A stretch of 64,000 bases of DNA, taken from contig JAAVJQ010000008.1 in assembly GCA_012038135.1 (NCBI GenBank), forward strand, positions 62,001 to 126,000. Reading direction: 5' to 3'. The notes under the pieces were generated by a model, which worked only from the letters and a program-made list of their open reading frames with translations, ran no database searches and was not told where the DNA came from. Numbering within the stretch: position 1 is the stretch's first letter; each line of letters begins with the position of its first letter. Below, piece after piece: positions 1 through 8,926 of this stretch. Source of the DNA: Salinimicrobium nanhaiense (lineage in GTDB: Bacteria > Bacteroidota > Bacteroidia > Flavobacteriales > Flavobacteriaceae). A program made the translations under genes and the position numbers.

Positions 1-167
1 GTCACAGTACCTTTGTTGGTACCTTCAATAATAACGTTAACTCCGGGAAGAGGCATATCCTCTTGGGCCGTGGTTACTGTACCCGAAATCACCCTCTCCT
101 GAGCCTGTACATTCATAAACTGCAAAATGGCGATCATGAATGTAAACAGTGTAATTTTGTTTCTCAT
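1..167 (-). CDS. SusC/RagA-family TonB-linked outer membrane protein, N-terminal fragment
   Basis: Only the first 55 codons lie in the window; the gene leaves the left edge. The ATG at 167 opens a signal peptide (MRNKITLFTFMIAILQF, ending near VQAQ). It leads into the start of a carboxypeptidase-like regulatory domain with VISGTV and PLPGVNVIIEGTNKGT, the hallmark N-terminus of SusC/RagA receptors. The same motif occurs in the complete SusC at 42796. These are outer-membrane beta-barrels that import oligomers with TonB energy. The substrate cannot be inferred from this piece, and whether a SusD partner lies downstream is outside the window. Confidence 0.85.
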   Translation of the reverse strand, partial: MRNKITLFTFMIAILQFMNVQAQERVISGTVTTAQEDMPLPGVNVIIEGTNKGTV

Positions 168-305
168 TTGTTTGGAATTTGAATTAAAATTAAGATGAGA
201 AGTTATTAAATTTTTCACACTTTGATCTCAATTTTCTATAAATCAGTTAACTTCAACCGGTGAGGTCATAAAATTTTAACCAATACTCTATAAAATCTTT
301 TTCCA

Positions 306-1649
306 GTGAACATATTTCTCCGCCAAAAAGACTCAGTTCTGCATTATATTTTTCGAACTTTAATTGCTCTTCTACTCCTTACCTCATGCTCCTCATCAAA
401 AGTCTTAACCTCTCAACTGGACAAGACTCTGGAGGAATTCCCTGCCTTTAAAACAGGATTCGCCGGAATCATGGTATATGATCCGGTTGCCAAAAAGGTA
501 GTTTTTGAGCATAATTCTGAAAAATATTTTACTCCGGCGTCCAATACGAAGCTATTTACTTTCTATGCGGGAGTGAAGATCCTGGGAGATTCCGCTGCAG
601 GGTTGGAGTATGTGGTAAAAAAAGATTCCCTCATCTTTAGAGGAACCGGGGATCCTTCTTTTCTTTACGATAAATTGGAATCTACAGCAGTTCTGGACTT
701 TTTGAAAGCCAGGAATGAAACATTGTATTATGTGCCTCCTGTTTTTCGGGAGGAGCATTTTGGTTCCGGCTGGTCGTGGGATGACTATAACTACAATTAT
801 TCGGTGGAACGTGCTGCCATGCCTATTTACGGAAATTATGCCACCTTTAGCTCCAGCTCTGAAACAGAAATTCCTGTAGCTAAACCGAAATATTTCTCCC
901 AATTGCTTCTGAAGGATTCTCTTGCCGCAGGAAATAATTTTAGTGTAATGCGCGAACGGGACCAAAACAGGTTTCACTATCACCAGCCGGCGGGAGCTGA
1001 AAAAAGAAACCGGGAAGTTCCTTTTATCTACAGTCCCCAATTGGTCATTGAACTTTTAAGCGACACCCTTCAAAAACCGGTAAAACTTTTAAATCCAGAA
1101 AGAACCGATTTCAGCAACAGTAAGATCCTGTACAGTATTCCCACTGACAGTCTTTACAAACGGATGCTGCAGGTGAGCGACAATTTCATTGCCGAACAAC
1201 TCCTGCTAATAAGTTCAAAGGTCATTGCAGATAGCCTTAAGACAGATATTGCTATCGATTACATGCAGAAAAATTACCTGCAGGACCTTCCGGATGAGGT
1301 GATTTGGGTAGATGGTTCAGGCTTATCGGTTTACAACAAATTCACGCCCCGCTCGGTAGTCAGGCTTCTGGAGAAAATTTCTGAAGAAGTGCCTCAAAAA
1401 AGGCTTTTTCAGCTGCTGCCTGCCGGAGGGGAATCCGGTACTATAAAGAATTTGTACAAAGCCGAAGAACCTTACATCTTTGCCAAAACCGGCACTATTA
1501 GAAATGTTCATGCGCTAAGCGGGTACCTTAAAACTAAAAGCGGGAAGGTGCTTATCTTTAGTTTTATGAACAACAATTATACAGTTCCTTCCGCAGAGAT
1601 AAAGGCAGGAATGGAGCTCATCCTGCGCAATATCTATTTAAATTATTAG
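306..1649 (+). CDS. dacB: D-alanyl-D-alanine carboxypeptidase/endopeptidase, PBP4 (S13) family lipoprotein
   Basis: A penicillin-binding protein that trims or cleaves peptide cross-links of peptidoglycan in the periplasm. The three S13 active-site motifs are present: SNTK at residues 79-82 (nucleophile Ser79, Lys82), SDN at 291-293 and KTG at 394-396. The N-terminus has a hydrophobic stretch ending LLLLTSC with Cys28 as a lipobox, so it is probably membrane-anchored. The start is a GTG at 306, chosen because no better codon precedes the signal sequence. The length of 447 residues is normal for the family. A second cell-wall peptidase follows 43 bp downstream, which suggests joint transcription in wall turnover. 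Confidence 0.88.
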   Translation: MNIFLRQKDSVLHYIFRTLIALLLLTSCSSSKVLTSQLDKTLEEFPAFKTGFAGIMVYDPVAKKVVFEHNSEKYFTPASNTKLFTFYAGVKILGDSAAGLEYVVKKDSLIFRGTGDPSFLYDKLESTAVLDFLKARNETLYYVPPVFREEHFGSGWSWDDYNYNYSVERAAMPIYGNYATFSSSSETEIPVAKPKYFSQLLLKDSLAAGNNFSVMRERDQNRFHYHQPAGAEKRNREVPFIYSPQLVIELLSDTLQKPVKLLNPERTDFSNSKILYSIPTDSLYKRMLQVSDNFIAEQLLLISSKVIADSLKTDIAIDYMQKNYLQDLPDEVIWVDGSGLSVYNKFTPRSVVRLLEKISEEVPQKRLFQLLPAGGESGTIKNLYKAEEPYIFAKTGTIRNVHALSGYLKTKSGKVLIFSFMNNNYTVPSAEIKAGMELILRNIYLNY

Positions 1650-1692
1650 TTTTATAGAGGCTCAAAAAGCCCATTTTTAAATCTGTTTCTAA

Positions 1693-2748
1693 ATGCAAAG
1701 ACGTAATTTTTTGCGGAATGTTGGGCTGGGCAGCCTTGCAATTCCCCTTCATAGCCTCGCCAATTCAATTCCCGATAGCAATCTTTTTCAGGAGGTAAAG
1801 AAACCGAAGCGGCTTAAAATAGGTGACATTATCGGGATAGTAAGTCCGGCCGGGGCTATCTATGAATCCGAACCTTACGAGATTGCGGTGGAGTCTATGG
1901 AAGCCATGGGTCTTAAGGTGAAACTGGGAGAACATGTGCGAACCCGTCACGGTCACCTGGCAGGAACCGACGAACAACGTGCTGCGGAATTCAACGAGAT
2001 GTGGAGAGATCCCGATGTTGACGCCATAATTTGTCTTAGAGGCGGATCTGGTGCCGCAAGGATCCTGCCATTGCTGGATTACGAAATGATTGAGAAAAAT
2101 CCAAAGATATTTATTGGTTACAGCGATATCACTGCAATACACCTGGCAATTTATAAAAAAACAGGACTCGTCACTTTTCACGGCCCTCTTGCCACTTCCA
2201 CCTGGAATAAGTTTGCGGCAGAACACTTTCAAAACCTCCTTTTTGAAGCCGAGGCCGTGCAATATGAAAACCCTTCAGATAAAGGAGGCTTACTCACGCA
2301 AACCAGGAACAGGATTCGAATCATTACTCCCGGCTCTGCAACAGGGGAGCTCTTAGGTGGCAATCTTTCTGTACTCACAAATATTATGGGCACGCCCTAT
2401 TTTCCTGAAAATTGGGAGAACAGGATCCTGTACCTGGAGGATGTGGGCGAAAAGATCTATGCGGTAGACAGGATGATGACACAGCTACAATTGGGAGGAG
2501 TTCTTGAAAAGATAAGCGGCTTTATCTTCGGAAAATGCACCGAATGCGACCCCGGCGGCAGTAGTGGCTATGGATCCCTCACTCTTGAAGAAGTCATTGA
2601 TCATTACATCAAGCCGCTTGAGATTCCTGCCTTTTCGGGAGCTATGATTGGCCATATCAGTGATAATGTGACCATACCTAATGGAGTGAGAGCCGAAATG
2701 AATGCCGAAAAAGGCACTTTCAGGTTGCTTTCTCCTGCAGTAGTCTAA
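1693..2748 (+). CDS. LD-carboxypeptidase (S66, LdcA/MccF family)
   Basis: A serine peptidase that removes the terminal D-residue from muropeptide tetrapeptides during wall recycling; some relatives hydrolyse microcin-like peptides. The predicted catalytic triad is Ser144 in GYSDIT, Glu249 in LYLEDVGE and His321 in MIGHISDN. The GGSGAAR turn at residues 117-123 is the usual oxyanion region. The first residues (RRNFLRN followed by a hydrophobic stretch) look like a twin-arginine export signal, so it may act in the periplasm rather than the cytosol. It follows the PBP4-type gene closely, fitting a small peptidoglycan-processing operon. Confidence 0.87.
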   Translation: MQRRNFLRNVGLGSLAIPLHSLANSIPDSNLFQEVKKPKRLKIGDIIGIVSPAGAIYESEPYEIAVESMEAMGLKVKLGEHVRTRHGHLAGTDEQRAAEFNEMWRDPDVDAIICLRGGSGAARILPLLDYEMIEKNPKIFIGYSDITAIHLAIYKKTGLVTFHGPLATSTWNKFAAEHFQNLLFEAEAVQYENPSDKGGLLTQTRNRIRIITPGSATGELLGGNLSVLTNIMGTPYFPENWENRILYLEDVGEKIYAVDRMMTQLQLGGVLEKISGFIFGKCTECDPGGSSGYGSLTLEEVIDHYIKPLEIPAFSGAMIGHISDNVTIPNGVRAEMNAEKGTFRLLSPAVV

Positions 2749-2811
2749 TTTCTGAAGGATTTAAGCCCTGCCAGTCCCTCACAATTCTTACATTTATAAA
2801 AAAATTAAAGA

Positions 2812-4341
2812 GTGGTCGATAAACGACAATTTTCAGAGAGTATTGCTGCAGGTTACCAACCTAAAGGAGATTTTATCTATCTGGGGGCGGCTATGCATGG
2901 CGGGGAAGTCTTTGCCGATGCAGCAGTGAAAATTCCGCTGAAGACCATGAACCGTCACGGACTCATTGCCGGTGCAACAGGAACCGGGAAGTCAAAGACC
3001 TTGCAGATCCTTGCCGAAAACCTCTCAAAAAAAGGAGTCCCCGTGCTGCTTATGGATGTGAAGGGAGACCTTAGCGGGGTGGCAAAACCTTCAGCCGGAG
3101 AAGCCTTTATACATGCCCGCCATGAAAAGTTGAATTTTCCTTTTGAAGCTTCGGCAGCTCCTGTGGAAATTTTAAGCCTTTCCGAAGAAAATGGAGTACG
3201 CCTAAGAGCTACTGTAAGTGAATTTGGACCGGTTTTACTTTCCAGAATCCTCGACCTTTCAGACACTCAAAGCGGAATTCTTTCCATCATCTTCAAGTAT
3301 TGCGATGACAACCACCTGCCCCTCCTGGATCTAAAAGACCTTAAGCAAATATTGCAGTATTCCACCGGAGATGGAAAAGAAGAGTTTGAAAAAGATTACG
3401 GCCGAATTTCTGCAGCTTCGACTGGAGCAATTCTGCGAAAAATAGTGGCTCTTGAACAACAGGGGGGCGATCTTTTCTTTGGGGAAAAATCTTTTGAAGT
3501 TGAAGACCTACTTCGAAAGGACAGCAATGGTGCCGGGTACATTAATATTTTAAGGTTAACCGATATTCAGGATAGGCCCAAACTTTTTTCCACTTTCATG
3601 TTGAGCCTGCTGGCCGAGATCTACAATACCTTTCCCGAGCAGGGAGACAGTGACAAGCCAAAGCTTGTGATGTTCATAGATGAAGCTCATCTTATTTTTG
3701 AACAGGCCTCTTCTGCCCTTCTGGACCAGATAGAAAGCATTGTGAAATTGATAAGATCCAAAGGGGTTGGTATTTATTTTGTCACTCAAAATCCGGCAGA
3801 TGTGCCTGCAGATGTTTTGGGGCAACTGGGATTAAAGATCCAGCATGCTCTAAGAGCTTTTACAGCTAAAGACAGAAAGGCCATTAAACTTGCTGCAGAA
3901 AATTATCCTGTTTCTGAATTTTACGATACCAAAAATGAGCTTACATCGTTAGGAATTGGGGAAGCGCTGGTAACGGCCCTGGATGAAAAAGGAAGGCCCA
4001 CACCCCTTGCTGCAACCATGCTAAGGGCGCCAATGAGCCGAATGGACATTCTTTCTGAAGGTGAACTGAAGGAACTTATCGAGGCCTCGGGCCTGGTAAA
4101 TAAATATAACCAAACCATTGACAGGGAAAGTGCTTATGAGATCCTGAAGGCAAAGATTGAAAGAGCCGATGTTGAGGAAGCCAGGGAAAAAGCAAAGGAA
4201 GAAAGAAAGAAACTGGAAAGAACCACCACCGGCAGACGCAGAAATACTTCCGCCGGTCCACAAAAAGCAATTGTCAAAGTACTCACCAGCGCAACCTTTA
4301 TAAGAGGCGTAATGGGAGTTTTAAATAAACTATTAAAATAA
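2812..4341 (+). CDS. HerA-like ATPase (DUF853 family helicase-like protein)
   Basis: A P-loop ATPase of the HerA/FtsK superfamily, DUF853 subgroup. The Walker A motif GATGTGKS is at residues 54-61 and the Walker B motif, MFIDEAH, spans about 287-293. A short sensor-like FVTQNP follows. The C-terminal tail from about residue 440 is highly charged and helical. HerA relatives form hexameric DNA-translocating rings, often with the nuclease NurA; no NurA is present here, so the role is undetermined. The start is GTG at 2812; no ATG lies near it. The length of 509 residues is typical for DUF853. Confidence 0.85.
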   Translation: MVDKRQFSESIAAGYQPKGDFIYLGAAMHGGEVFADAAVKIPLKTMNRHGLIAGATGTGKSKTLQILAENLSKKGVPVLLMDVKGDLSGVAKPSAGEAFIHARHEKLNFPFEASAAPVEILSLSEENGVRLRATVSEFGPVLLSRILDLSDTQSGILSIIFKYCDDNHLPLLDLKDLKQILQYSTGDGKEEFEKDYGRISAASTGAILRKIVALEQQGGDLFFGEKSFEVEDLLRKDSNGAGYINILRLTDIQDRPKLFSTFMLSLLAEIYNTFPEQGDSDKPKLVMFIDEAHLIFEQASSALLDQIESIVKLIRSKGVGIYFVTQNPADVPADVLGQLGLKIQHALRAFTAKDRKAIKLAAENYPVSEFYDTKNELTSLGIGEALVTALDEKGRPTPLAATMLRAPMSRMDILSEGELKELIEASGLVNKYNQTIDRESAYEILKAKIERADVEEAREKAKEERKKLERTTTGRRRNTSAGPQKAIVKVLTSATFIRGVMGVLNKLLK

Positions 4342-4357
4342 TTTTGTGACCCATATC

Positions 4358-4912
4358 ATGCGAAAAAGCCTCCTAATTCTTGCTCTTACTTCATCCTTAT
4401 TCTTATCCTGTGAAAAAGAGCAGGATCCATTTTTAATTAGCCAAAACAGTATAGGCCTGCTTACCCGGGATGTAAAGATCACAGAACTGGATTCGGTCTT
4501 TGCTGAAGATTCGATCGTAAAACAAGTAAGTGATGGTGAATTATACCGCAAGAGCAATGAGATAGAGATCTATGATAGATCCGGTAAAAAATTATTGCTT
4601 TTGGAACCTGTACAGGCTTTCGATTCTACCAGCACCATTGGATTTATCCAGGTCCTGGATCCCCGCTTTAAAACAGCGAAAGGTTTGGGTACAGAAAGCA
4701 CTTTTAAAGATATTGTAGAAAATTATAATATCTCACGTATTGAAAACACTTTGAGTGCTGCGGTGATCTTTATAGACGACCTCAACATGTATGTAACTAT
4801 AGACAAGAAAAACCTTCCGGTCGAGTTAAGATATGACACCCAAACCCGTATACAGGCCTCTCAAATTCCCGATAATGCCCCAATTAAATATTTTATGATC
4901 GCCTGGGATTAA
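4358..4912 (+). CDS. Hypothetical lipoprotein
   Basis: Not recognised. The ATG at 4358 starts a clean lipoprotein signal, MRKSLLILALTSSLFLSC, followed by EKEQ; a GTG 12 bp upstream is in frame but less likely. The mature part, about 165 residues, has no motif I can name. It is acidic and rich in alternating hydrophobic/polar stretches that suggest beta structure. It sits 16 bp after the HerA-like gene and 20 bp before rluF, so it is probably cotranscribed with both. The function is unknown; an envelope location is the only supportable statement. Confidence 0.7.
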   Translation: MRKSLLILALTSSLFLSCEKEQDPFLISQNSIGLLTRDVKITELDSVFAEDSIVKQVSDGELYRKSNEIEIYDRSGKKLLLLEPVQAFDSTSTIGFIQVLDPRFKTAKGLGTESTFKDIVENYNISRIENTLSAAVIFIDDLNMYVTIDKKNLPVELRYDTQTRIQASQIPDNAPIKYFMIAWD

Positions 4913-4932
4913 TCCAATTTTAAATTATATCC

Positions 4933-5787
4933 ATGTCTGCTGAAAATCTTACCCGACTGAATAAATATTTAAGTGAAGTAGGTTATTGTTCCCGCCGCAA
5001 GGCAGACAGTCTCATAGAACAAGGGCGGGTAACTATCAATGGCGAAATTCCCGAAATGGGAACCAAAGTAAGACCCGGGGATGAAGTGCGTGTAAACGGA
5101 GAACTTATTGTACCTCCTAAAAAAGATAATGTTTACCTGGCTTTCAACAAACCAGTAGGAATCGTTTGCACCACCAACCCTAAGGACAAGAAGAACATCG
5201 TTGACTACATCAATTATCCAACGAGAATCTTCCCTATTGGCCGCCTTGACAAACCCAGTGAAGGTCTTATTTTACTTACTGACGACGGAGATATCGTCAA
5301 CAAAATCCTCAGAGCGAGAAACAATCACGAAAAAGAATATATAGTCACGGTAGACAGACTTATTTCTGAAGATTTCATCTCAAGAATGGCATCAGGAATT
5401 CCCATTTTAGACACCGTAACGAAAAAATGTGAGGTCGAGCAGCTGAGTAAATATGTCTTTAGGATCGTCCTGACTCAGGGGCTCAACAGGCAGATAAGGC
5501 GCATGTGTGAATACCTGGGATATGAAGTTGTGAAGCTGAAGCGCATTAGGATCATGAATATTGAACTGGACGTTCCCGTAGGCCAGTACCGTCATCTTAC
5601 CACAACTGAACTTATGGAATTAGATCGGTTGACAGGGGCTTCCATCAAAACTGCAGAAGGTGCTGTAACCACTCCGGCTTCAGAACCCGAAAACTCCAAA
5701 CGCAGGATCTCCCCTAAAGCTCCTGAAGAGAAGAGACCTCCACTAAAAACACGGAAAAATTTTCGAAAAGAAGACAGGGAATCTTAA
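4933..5787 (+). CDS. rluF: 23S rRNA pseudouridine synthase, RluF-type
   Basis: Converts a uridine in domain V of 23S rRNA to pseudouridine; E. coli RluF modifies U2604. An S4 RNA-binding domain covers residues 5-60 (LNKYLSEVGYCSRRKAD). The catalytic motif GRLDKPSEGL has Asp106. The blocks VNKILRARNNHEKEY, GLNRQIRRMCEYLGYEV and RIRIMNI match RluF closely rather than RluB or RsuA. The last 45 residues form a basic, proline-rich tail that is not part of the core fold and is probably disordered. Assignment to the RluF branch is from remembered family sequence. Confidence 0.9.
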   Translation: MSAENLTRLNKYLSEVGYCSRRKADSLIEQGRVTINGEIPEMGTKVRPGDEVRVNGELIVPPKKDNVYLAFNKPVGIVCTTNPKDKKNIVDYINYPTRIFPIGRLDKPSEGLILLTDDGDIVNKILRARNNHEKEYIVTVDRLISEDFISRMASGIPILDTVTKKCEVEQLSKYVFRIVLTQGLNRQIRRMCEYLGYEVVKLKRIRIMNIELDVPVGQYRHLTTTELMELDRLTGASIKTAEGAVTTPASEPENSKRRISPKAPEEKRPPLKTRKNFRKEDRES

Positions 5788-5845
5788 CAGAGAATTAAGC
5801 CATATAATGACGATTACTGCCTATTTTTAATAAAAAAAATAAAAA

Positions 5846-6091
5846 ATGGCAAAACAGAGTAATCGTATTAAGAACGAAGACCAGTATGAAGCCCTAAGAG
5901 ATAAGGGTGCCAGCAAAGAAAAAGCTGCCCGTATAGCCAACTCTCCAAATTCCGGAAAGAAAGGTGGTAACGCCGATAAATACGAAGACCGCAGTAAGGA
6001 TGATCTTTACAAGAAAGCAAAAGAGGTAGGTATTGAAGGTCGGTCAAAAATGAGTAAAAAAGAACTTATTAACGCTCTAAGAAATCATTAG
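5846..6091 (+). CDS. Small basic Rho_N/SAP-like protein (DUF7218 type)
   Basis: An 81-residue, lysine-rich protein. The N-terminal half (residues 1-45, [20 protein letters not shown]) resembles small conserved proteins grouped as DUF7218. The C-terminal half (about 46-79, [20 protein letters not shown] then [11 protein letters not shown]) has the helix-loop-helix spacing of Rho N-terminal/SAP-like nucleic-acid-binding motifs. It may bind DNA or RNA, but this rests only on that resemblance. The VOC gene starts 2 bp after its stop, so the two are translationally close. Confidence 0.75.
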   Translation: MAKQSNRIKNEDQYEALRDKGASKEKAARIANSPNSGKKGGNADKYEDRSKDDLYKKAKEVGIEGRSKMSKKELINALRNH

Positions 6092-6093
6092 AA

Positions 6094-6519
6094 ATGGACA
6101 AAATTCAACCTTTTCACCTGGCGATTCCTGTAGACGATCTTGAAAAAGCCAGAATTTTTTACAGGGATACATTAAAATGCGAGGAAGGCAGAAGCAGCGA
6201 CCACTGGGTTGATTTCAACTTTTTTGGCCATCAGCTTGTGATCCACTATAAGGCTGCCCATGAAGAGAGGAATACAGGAAGTAATCCTGTTGACGGAAAA
6301 GAGGTACCAATTCCTCATTTTGGAGTGGTATTGGAGTGGGAGACTTTTCAGAATTTTTCCGAAGAATTAAAACAAAAGAATATCAACTTTGTGATCGAAC
6401 CTTATATTAGGTTTGAAGGACAGGTGGGAGAACAAGCCACTATGTTCTTCAAAGACCCCTGCGGTAATGCATTGGAATTTAAAGCCTTTAAAAATATCGA
6501 CCAGCTATTTGCAAAATAA
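6094..6519 (+). CDS. VOC-family (glyoxalase-like) protein
   Basis: A single-unit vicinal-oxygen-chelate fold protein of 141 residues. It contains paired beta-alpha-beta halves: [18 protein letters not shown] near the N-terminus and [14 protein letters not shown] near the C-terminus. The latter is the common glyoxalase/dioxygenase-type ending with a candidate metal-binding Glu; His8 is the likely first ligand. VOC proteins are diverse (isomerases, antibiotic-binding proteins, dioxygenases), so no substrate can be given. It is packed between the small basic protein and the membrane protein with gaps of 2 and 14 bp. Confidence 0.82.
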   Translation: MDKIQPFHLAIPVDDLEKARIFYRDTLKCEEGRSSDHWVDFNFFGHQLVIHYKAAHEERNTGSNPVDGKEVPIPHFGVVLEWETFQNFSEELKQKNINFVIEPYIRFEGQVGEQATMFFKDPCGNALEFKAFKNIDQLFAK

Positions 6520-6533
6520 TTACTTCAACCTAA

Positions 6534-7553
6534 ATGAACCAATTGAAACCATCTTTGGTACGACAGCTGTTCGTACTGCTTCTCATATTATTTCTATCGG
6601 TTCTCATCTTTAGGGAAATTTTACCTTACCTCTCGGGAGTACTTGGTGCCATCACTTTATATGTGGTGCTAAGAAAGCCAATGATCAAGCTGGTAGACAA
6701 AGGCTGGAGACCTGTAATGGCAGCATCCTTTCTAATGTTTCTTTCATTTATAGGAATCCTGGTACCCGTCACCCTCACAGTTCTCATGCTTACCTCCAAA
6801 ATTGGAAAAGCGGCAGCAAATTCCGAAAAAGTCATACAGGTGATCAAGGACCAGATCAATGATGCCGAAACTTATGTGGGATATGACCTCAGCCAGGGAA
6901 TAGATTCCTCGCGGGTTGCTAATTGGCTCTCCAACAACCTGCAGTCGCTCGGAGCAGGAACTTTTAATGCTTTTATCGCCATTAGCATCATGTATTTTTT
7001 ACTGTACTATATGTTGATGTACAGGGATGAAATGAAAAGCCTAGTGATCTCCTATATCCCCCTGGGAGAAGAAAATTTGCAGGTTATTGGAGAGGAAGGA
7101 GACGAAATGGTAAAATCCAACGCACTTGGAATTCCACTGGTGGCGTTCTTCCAGGGAATAGTTGCATTGATTGGATATCTTATTGTGGGAGTGCCAGATC
7201 CGCTCTTCTGGTTCGTGATCACCGCCATTGGTGCCATGGTTCCTTTTATAGGAACTGCTATTGGTATTTTACCGGTCGCAATTCTTCTTTTTTCAATGGA
7301 AATGGAATGGCAGGCGATCTTTATTCTAATCTACGGATTTGTAATTGTTGGGATCACCGATAATATTTTAAGACTTTATATTTTAAACCGCCTGGCAAGT
7401 GTCCATCCTCTAATTACTCTTTTTGGAGTACTGGTGGGAGTTCCTCTCTTCGGATTTATCGGACTCATCTTTGGACCTTTGCTGGTATCCATGTTTTTGC
7501 TTATCTTAAAGATATACAAGCACGAATACGGAAAGACTGAAAACAAACTCTAA
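6534..7553 (+). CDS. AI-2E family (PerM/YdiK-type) membrane transporter
   Basis: A 339-residue polytopic inner-membrane protein. Hydrophobic segments are clear near residues 8-35, 58-82, 140-165 and 195-320. The C-terminal core has the family's glycine-rich segments (GAMVPFIGTAIGILPVAILL and VLVGVPLFGFIGLIFGPLLV). The family was named for a proposed role in exporting autoinducer-2, but many members have other or unknown substrates and some are linked to sodium/proton exchange. The gene follows the VOC gene by 14 bp and precedes the YkvA gene by 10 bp. Confidence 0.85.
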   Translation: MNQLKPSLVRQLFVLLLILFLSVLIFREILPYLSGVLGAITLYVVLRKPMIKLVDKGWRPVMAASFLMFLSFIGILVPVTLTVLMLTSKIGKAAANSEKVIQVIKDQINDAETYVGYDLSQGIDSSRVANWLSNNLQSLGAGTFNAFIAISIMYFLLYYMLMYRDEMKSLVISYIPLGEENLQVIGEEGDEMVKSNALGIPLVAFFQGIVALIGYLIVGVPDPLFWFVITAIGAMVPFIGTAIGILPVAILLFSMEMEWQAIFILIYGFVIVGITDNILRLYILNRLASVHPLITLFGVLVGVPLFGFIGLIFGPLLVSMFLLILKIYKHEYGKTENKL

Positions 7554-7563
7554 AAAAATAATT

Positions 7564-7971
7564 ATGCTGGAAGAAACAAAAAAGAAGATCGATGATGAAT
7601 ATTTGCAAACTGAGGTTTCCAAAGTTAAAGACGGAGATCTGGAAATGGTCATGGATAACCAGGAGGCAATCGATAAAAAACTGAACAAATCGGGCCTTAA
7701 AAAGTATTCTGAATTGGGAAAACTCATGTTTGGAATGATAAAGGATTATAAAAAAGGAGCATACCAGCAGGTTCCCTGGTTCACTATAGCTGCAATAGGC
7801 TTAACCCTGCTTTATGTTCTCAATCCCATGGATATGCTGCCTGACTTCCTGCCCGGAGTTGGCTATGTAGATGATTTCGCACTTTTTACAATAGCCATTC
7901 GCTTCATAGAGTCTGACCTGCATGCATATCTCGACTGGAAAATAGATGAGGCCAGGCAGCTAAATTCATAG
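7564..7971 (+). CDS. YkvA family protein (DUF1232)
   Basis: A 135-residue protein with a charged N-terminal half and a C-terminal DUF1232 core. The characteristic block is LNPMDMLPDFLPGVGYVDD followed by an aliphatic segment, at residues 79-118. DUF1232 proteins are small membrane-associated proteins with one or two hydrophobic helices and no established activity. Its stop at 7971 is 1 bp from the convergent folD stop, so the two genes meet tail to tail with no room for a terminator. Confidence 0.82.
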   Translation: MLEETKKKIDDEYLQTEVSKVKDGDLEMVMDNQEAIDKKLNKSGLKKYSELGKLMFGMIKDYKKGAYQQVPWFTIAAIGLTLLYVLNPMDMLPDFLPGVGYVDDFALFTIAIRFIESDLHAYLDWKIDEARQLNS

Positions 7972-7972
7972 A

Positions 7973-8872
7973 TTAATTTTTCAACTCTTTCTCCCTGGTG
8001 CGGTGAGTTTCTCTTGCTAACAAGGTGTTTTTGAGAAGCATCGCGATAGTCATTGGACCTACTCCACCGGGGACTGGGGTTATATAACTCGCTTTTTTAG
8101 AGACATTTTCAAAATCAACGTCTCCTGTGATCCTGTAACCTTTTGGCTTACTATCATCGGGCACGCGAGTGATTCCCACATCAATTACTACGGCGTCGTC
8201 CTTGACCATTTCGGCTTTAAGGAAGTTTGGAATACCTACAGCAATAATAATAATATCTGCCTGCGACGTAATTTGGGTGATGTTTTTGGTAAATTCGTGA
8301 GTTAGAGTAACTGTAGAATTTCCCGGAAAACCCTGTCTTCCCATAAGGATGCTCATAGGCCTGCCCACGATATAGCTACGCCCTATCACACAGGTATGTT
8401 TTCCTTTCGTCGGAATGTTATATCGCTCCAGCATTTCCAGAATTCCGAAAGGCGTTGCAGGAATGAAGGAGCTCATATCCAGAGACATCTTTCCAAAATT
8501 CGTAGGGTGGAAACCATCCACATCCTTGTCCGGACTTACTGCTAACAGTACTTTTTGAGTGTTGATCTGTGGCGGAAGCGGCAATTGAACTATGAAGCCG
8601 TCAATATCATCTTTATTGTTCAGCTCCTCGATCTTTGCAAGTAATTCCAGTTCACTGGTGTTGGAAGACATTCGGTATTCAGATGATTCAAAACCCACTC
8701 TTTTACAGGCATTGACTTTTGCATTCACATAAGTCAAACTGGCGCCGTCGCTTCCAACAATAATGGCAGCCAAATGCGGGACCTTCTCCCCGCGTTCTTT
8801 CATTTTTTGAACTTCCAGGGCAATTTCTTCCTGAATTTCGTTGCTTAATTTTTTACCGTCGAGGAGCTCCAT
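7973..8872 (-). CDS. folD: Bifunctional methylenetetrahydrofolate dehydrogenase/cyclohydrolase
   Basis: Interconverts 5,10-methylene-, methenyl- and 10-formyl-tetrahydrofolate in the cytosol, linking NADP reduction to one-carbon supply for purines and formyl-Met-tRNA. Family motifs are all present: the catalytic YVNAK with Tyr48 and Lys52, the PLPPQ loop, DKDVDGFHPTN, the nucleotide-site VIGRSYIVGRPM and the C-terminal PVPGGVGPMT. The length of 299 residues is standard. The gene faces away from ffh-side repeats: its start lies 9 bp from a heptamer array bounding a four-helix-bundle unit. Confidence 0.97.
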   Translation of the reverse strand: MELLDGKKLSNEIQEEIALEVQKMKERGEKVPHLAAIIVGSDGASLTYVNAKVNACKRVGFESSEYRMSSNTSELELLAKIEELNNKDDIDGFIVQLPLPPQINTQKVLLAVSPDKDVDGFHPTNFGKMSLDMSSFIPATPFGILEMLERYNIPTKGKHTCVIGRSYIVGRPMSILMGRQGFPGNSTVTLTHEFTKNITQITSQADIIIIAVGIPNFLKAEMVKDDAVVIDVGITRVPDDSKPKGYRITGDVDFENVSKKASYITPVPGGVGPMTIAMLLKNTLLARETHRTREKELKN

Positions 8873-8880
8873 GTTTTTTA

Positions 8881-8911
8881 AGTGTTCAGTGATCAGTGGT
8901 CAGTGATCAGT
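8881..8911. repeat. Left arm of an inverted repeat: four AGTGNTC heptamers
   Basis: The 31 bp read as AGTGTTC, AGTGATC, AGTGGTC, AGTGATC plus AGT, a perfect 7-nt period with one variable base. The reverse complement matches 9541-9571 at 28 of 31 positions. The two arms bound a 691-bp segment holding only the four-helix-bundle gene and GC-rich hairpins. Confidence 0.85.
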
Positions 8912-8926
8912 TATTTATAAGAAAAA

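Noticed and set aside
552-1040. Reverse open frame opposite dacB (162 codons)
   Set aside because: Antisense shadow. The forward frame has all three penicillin-binding-protein motifs.
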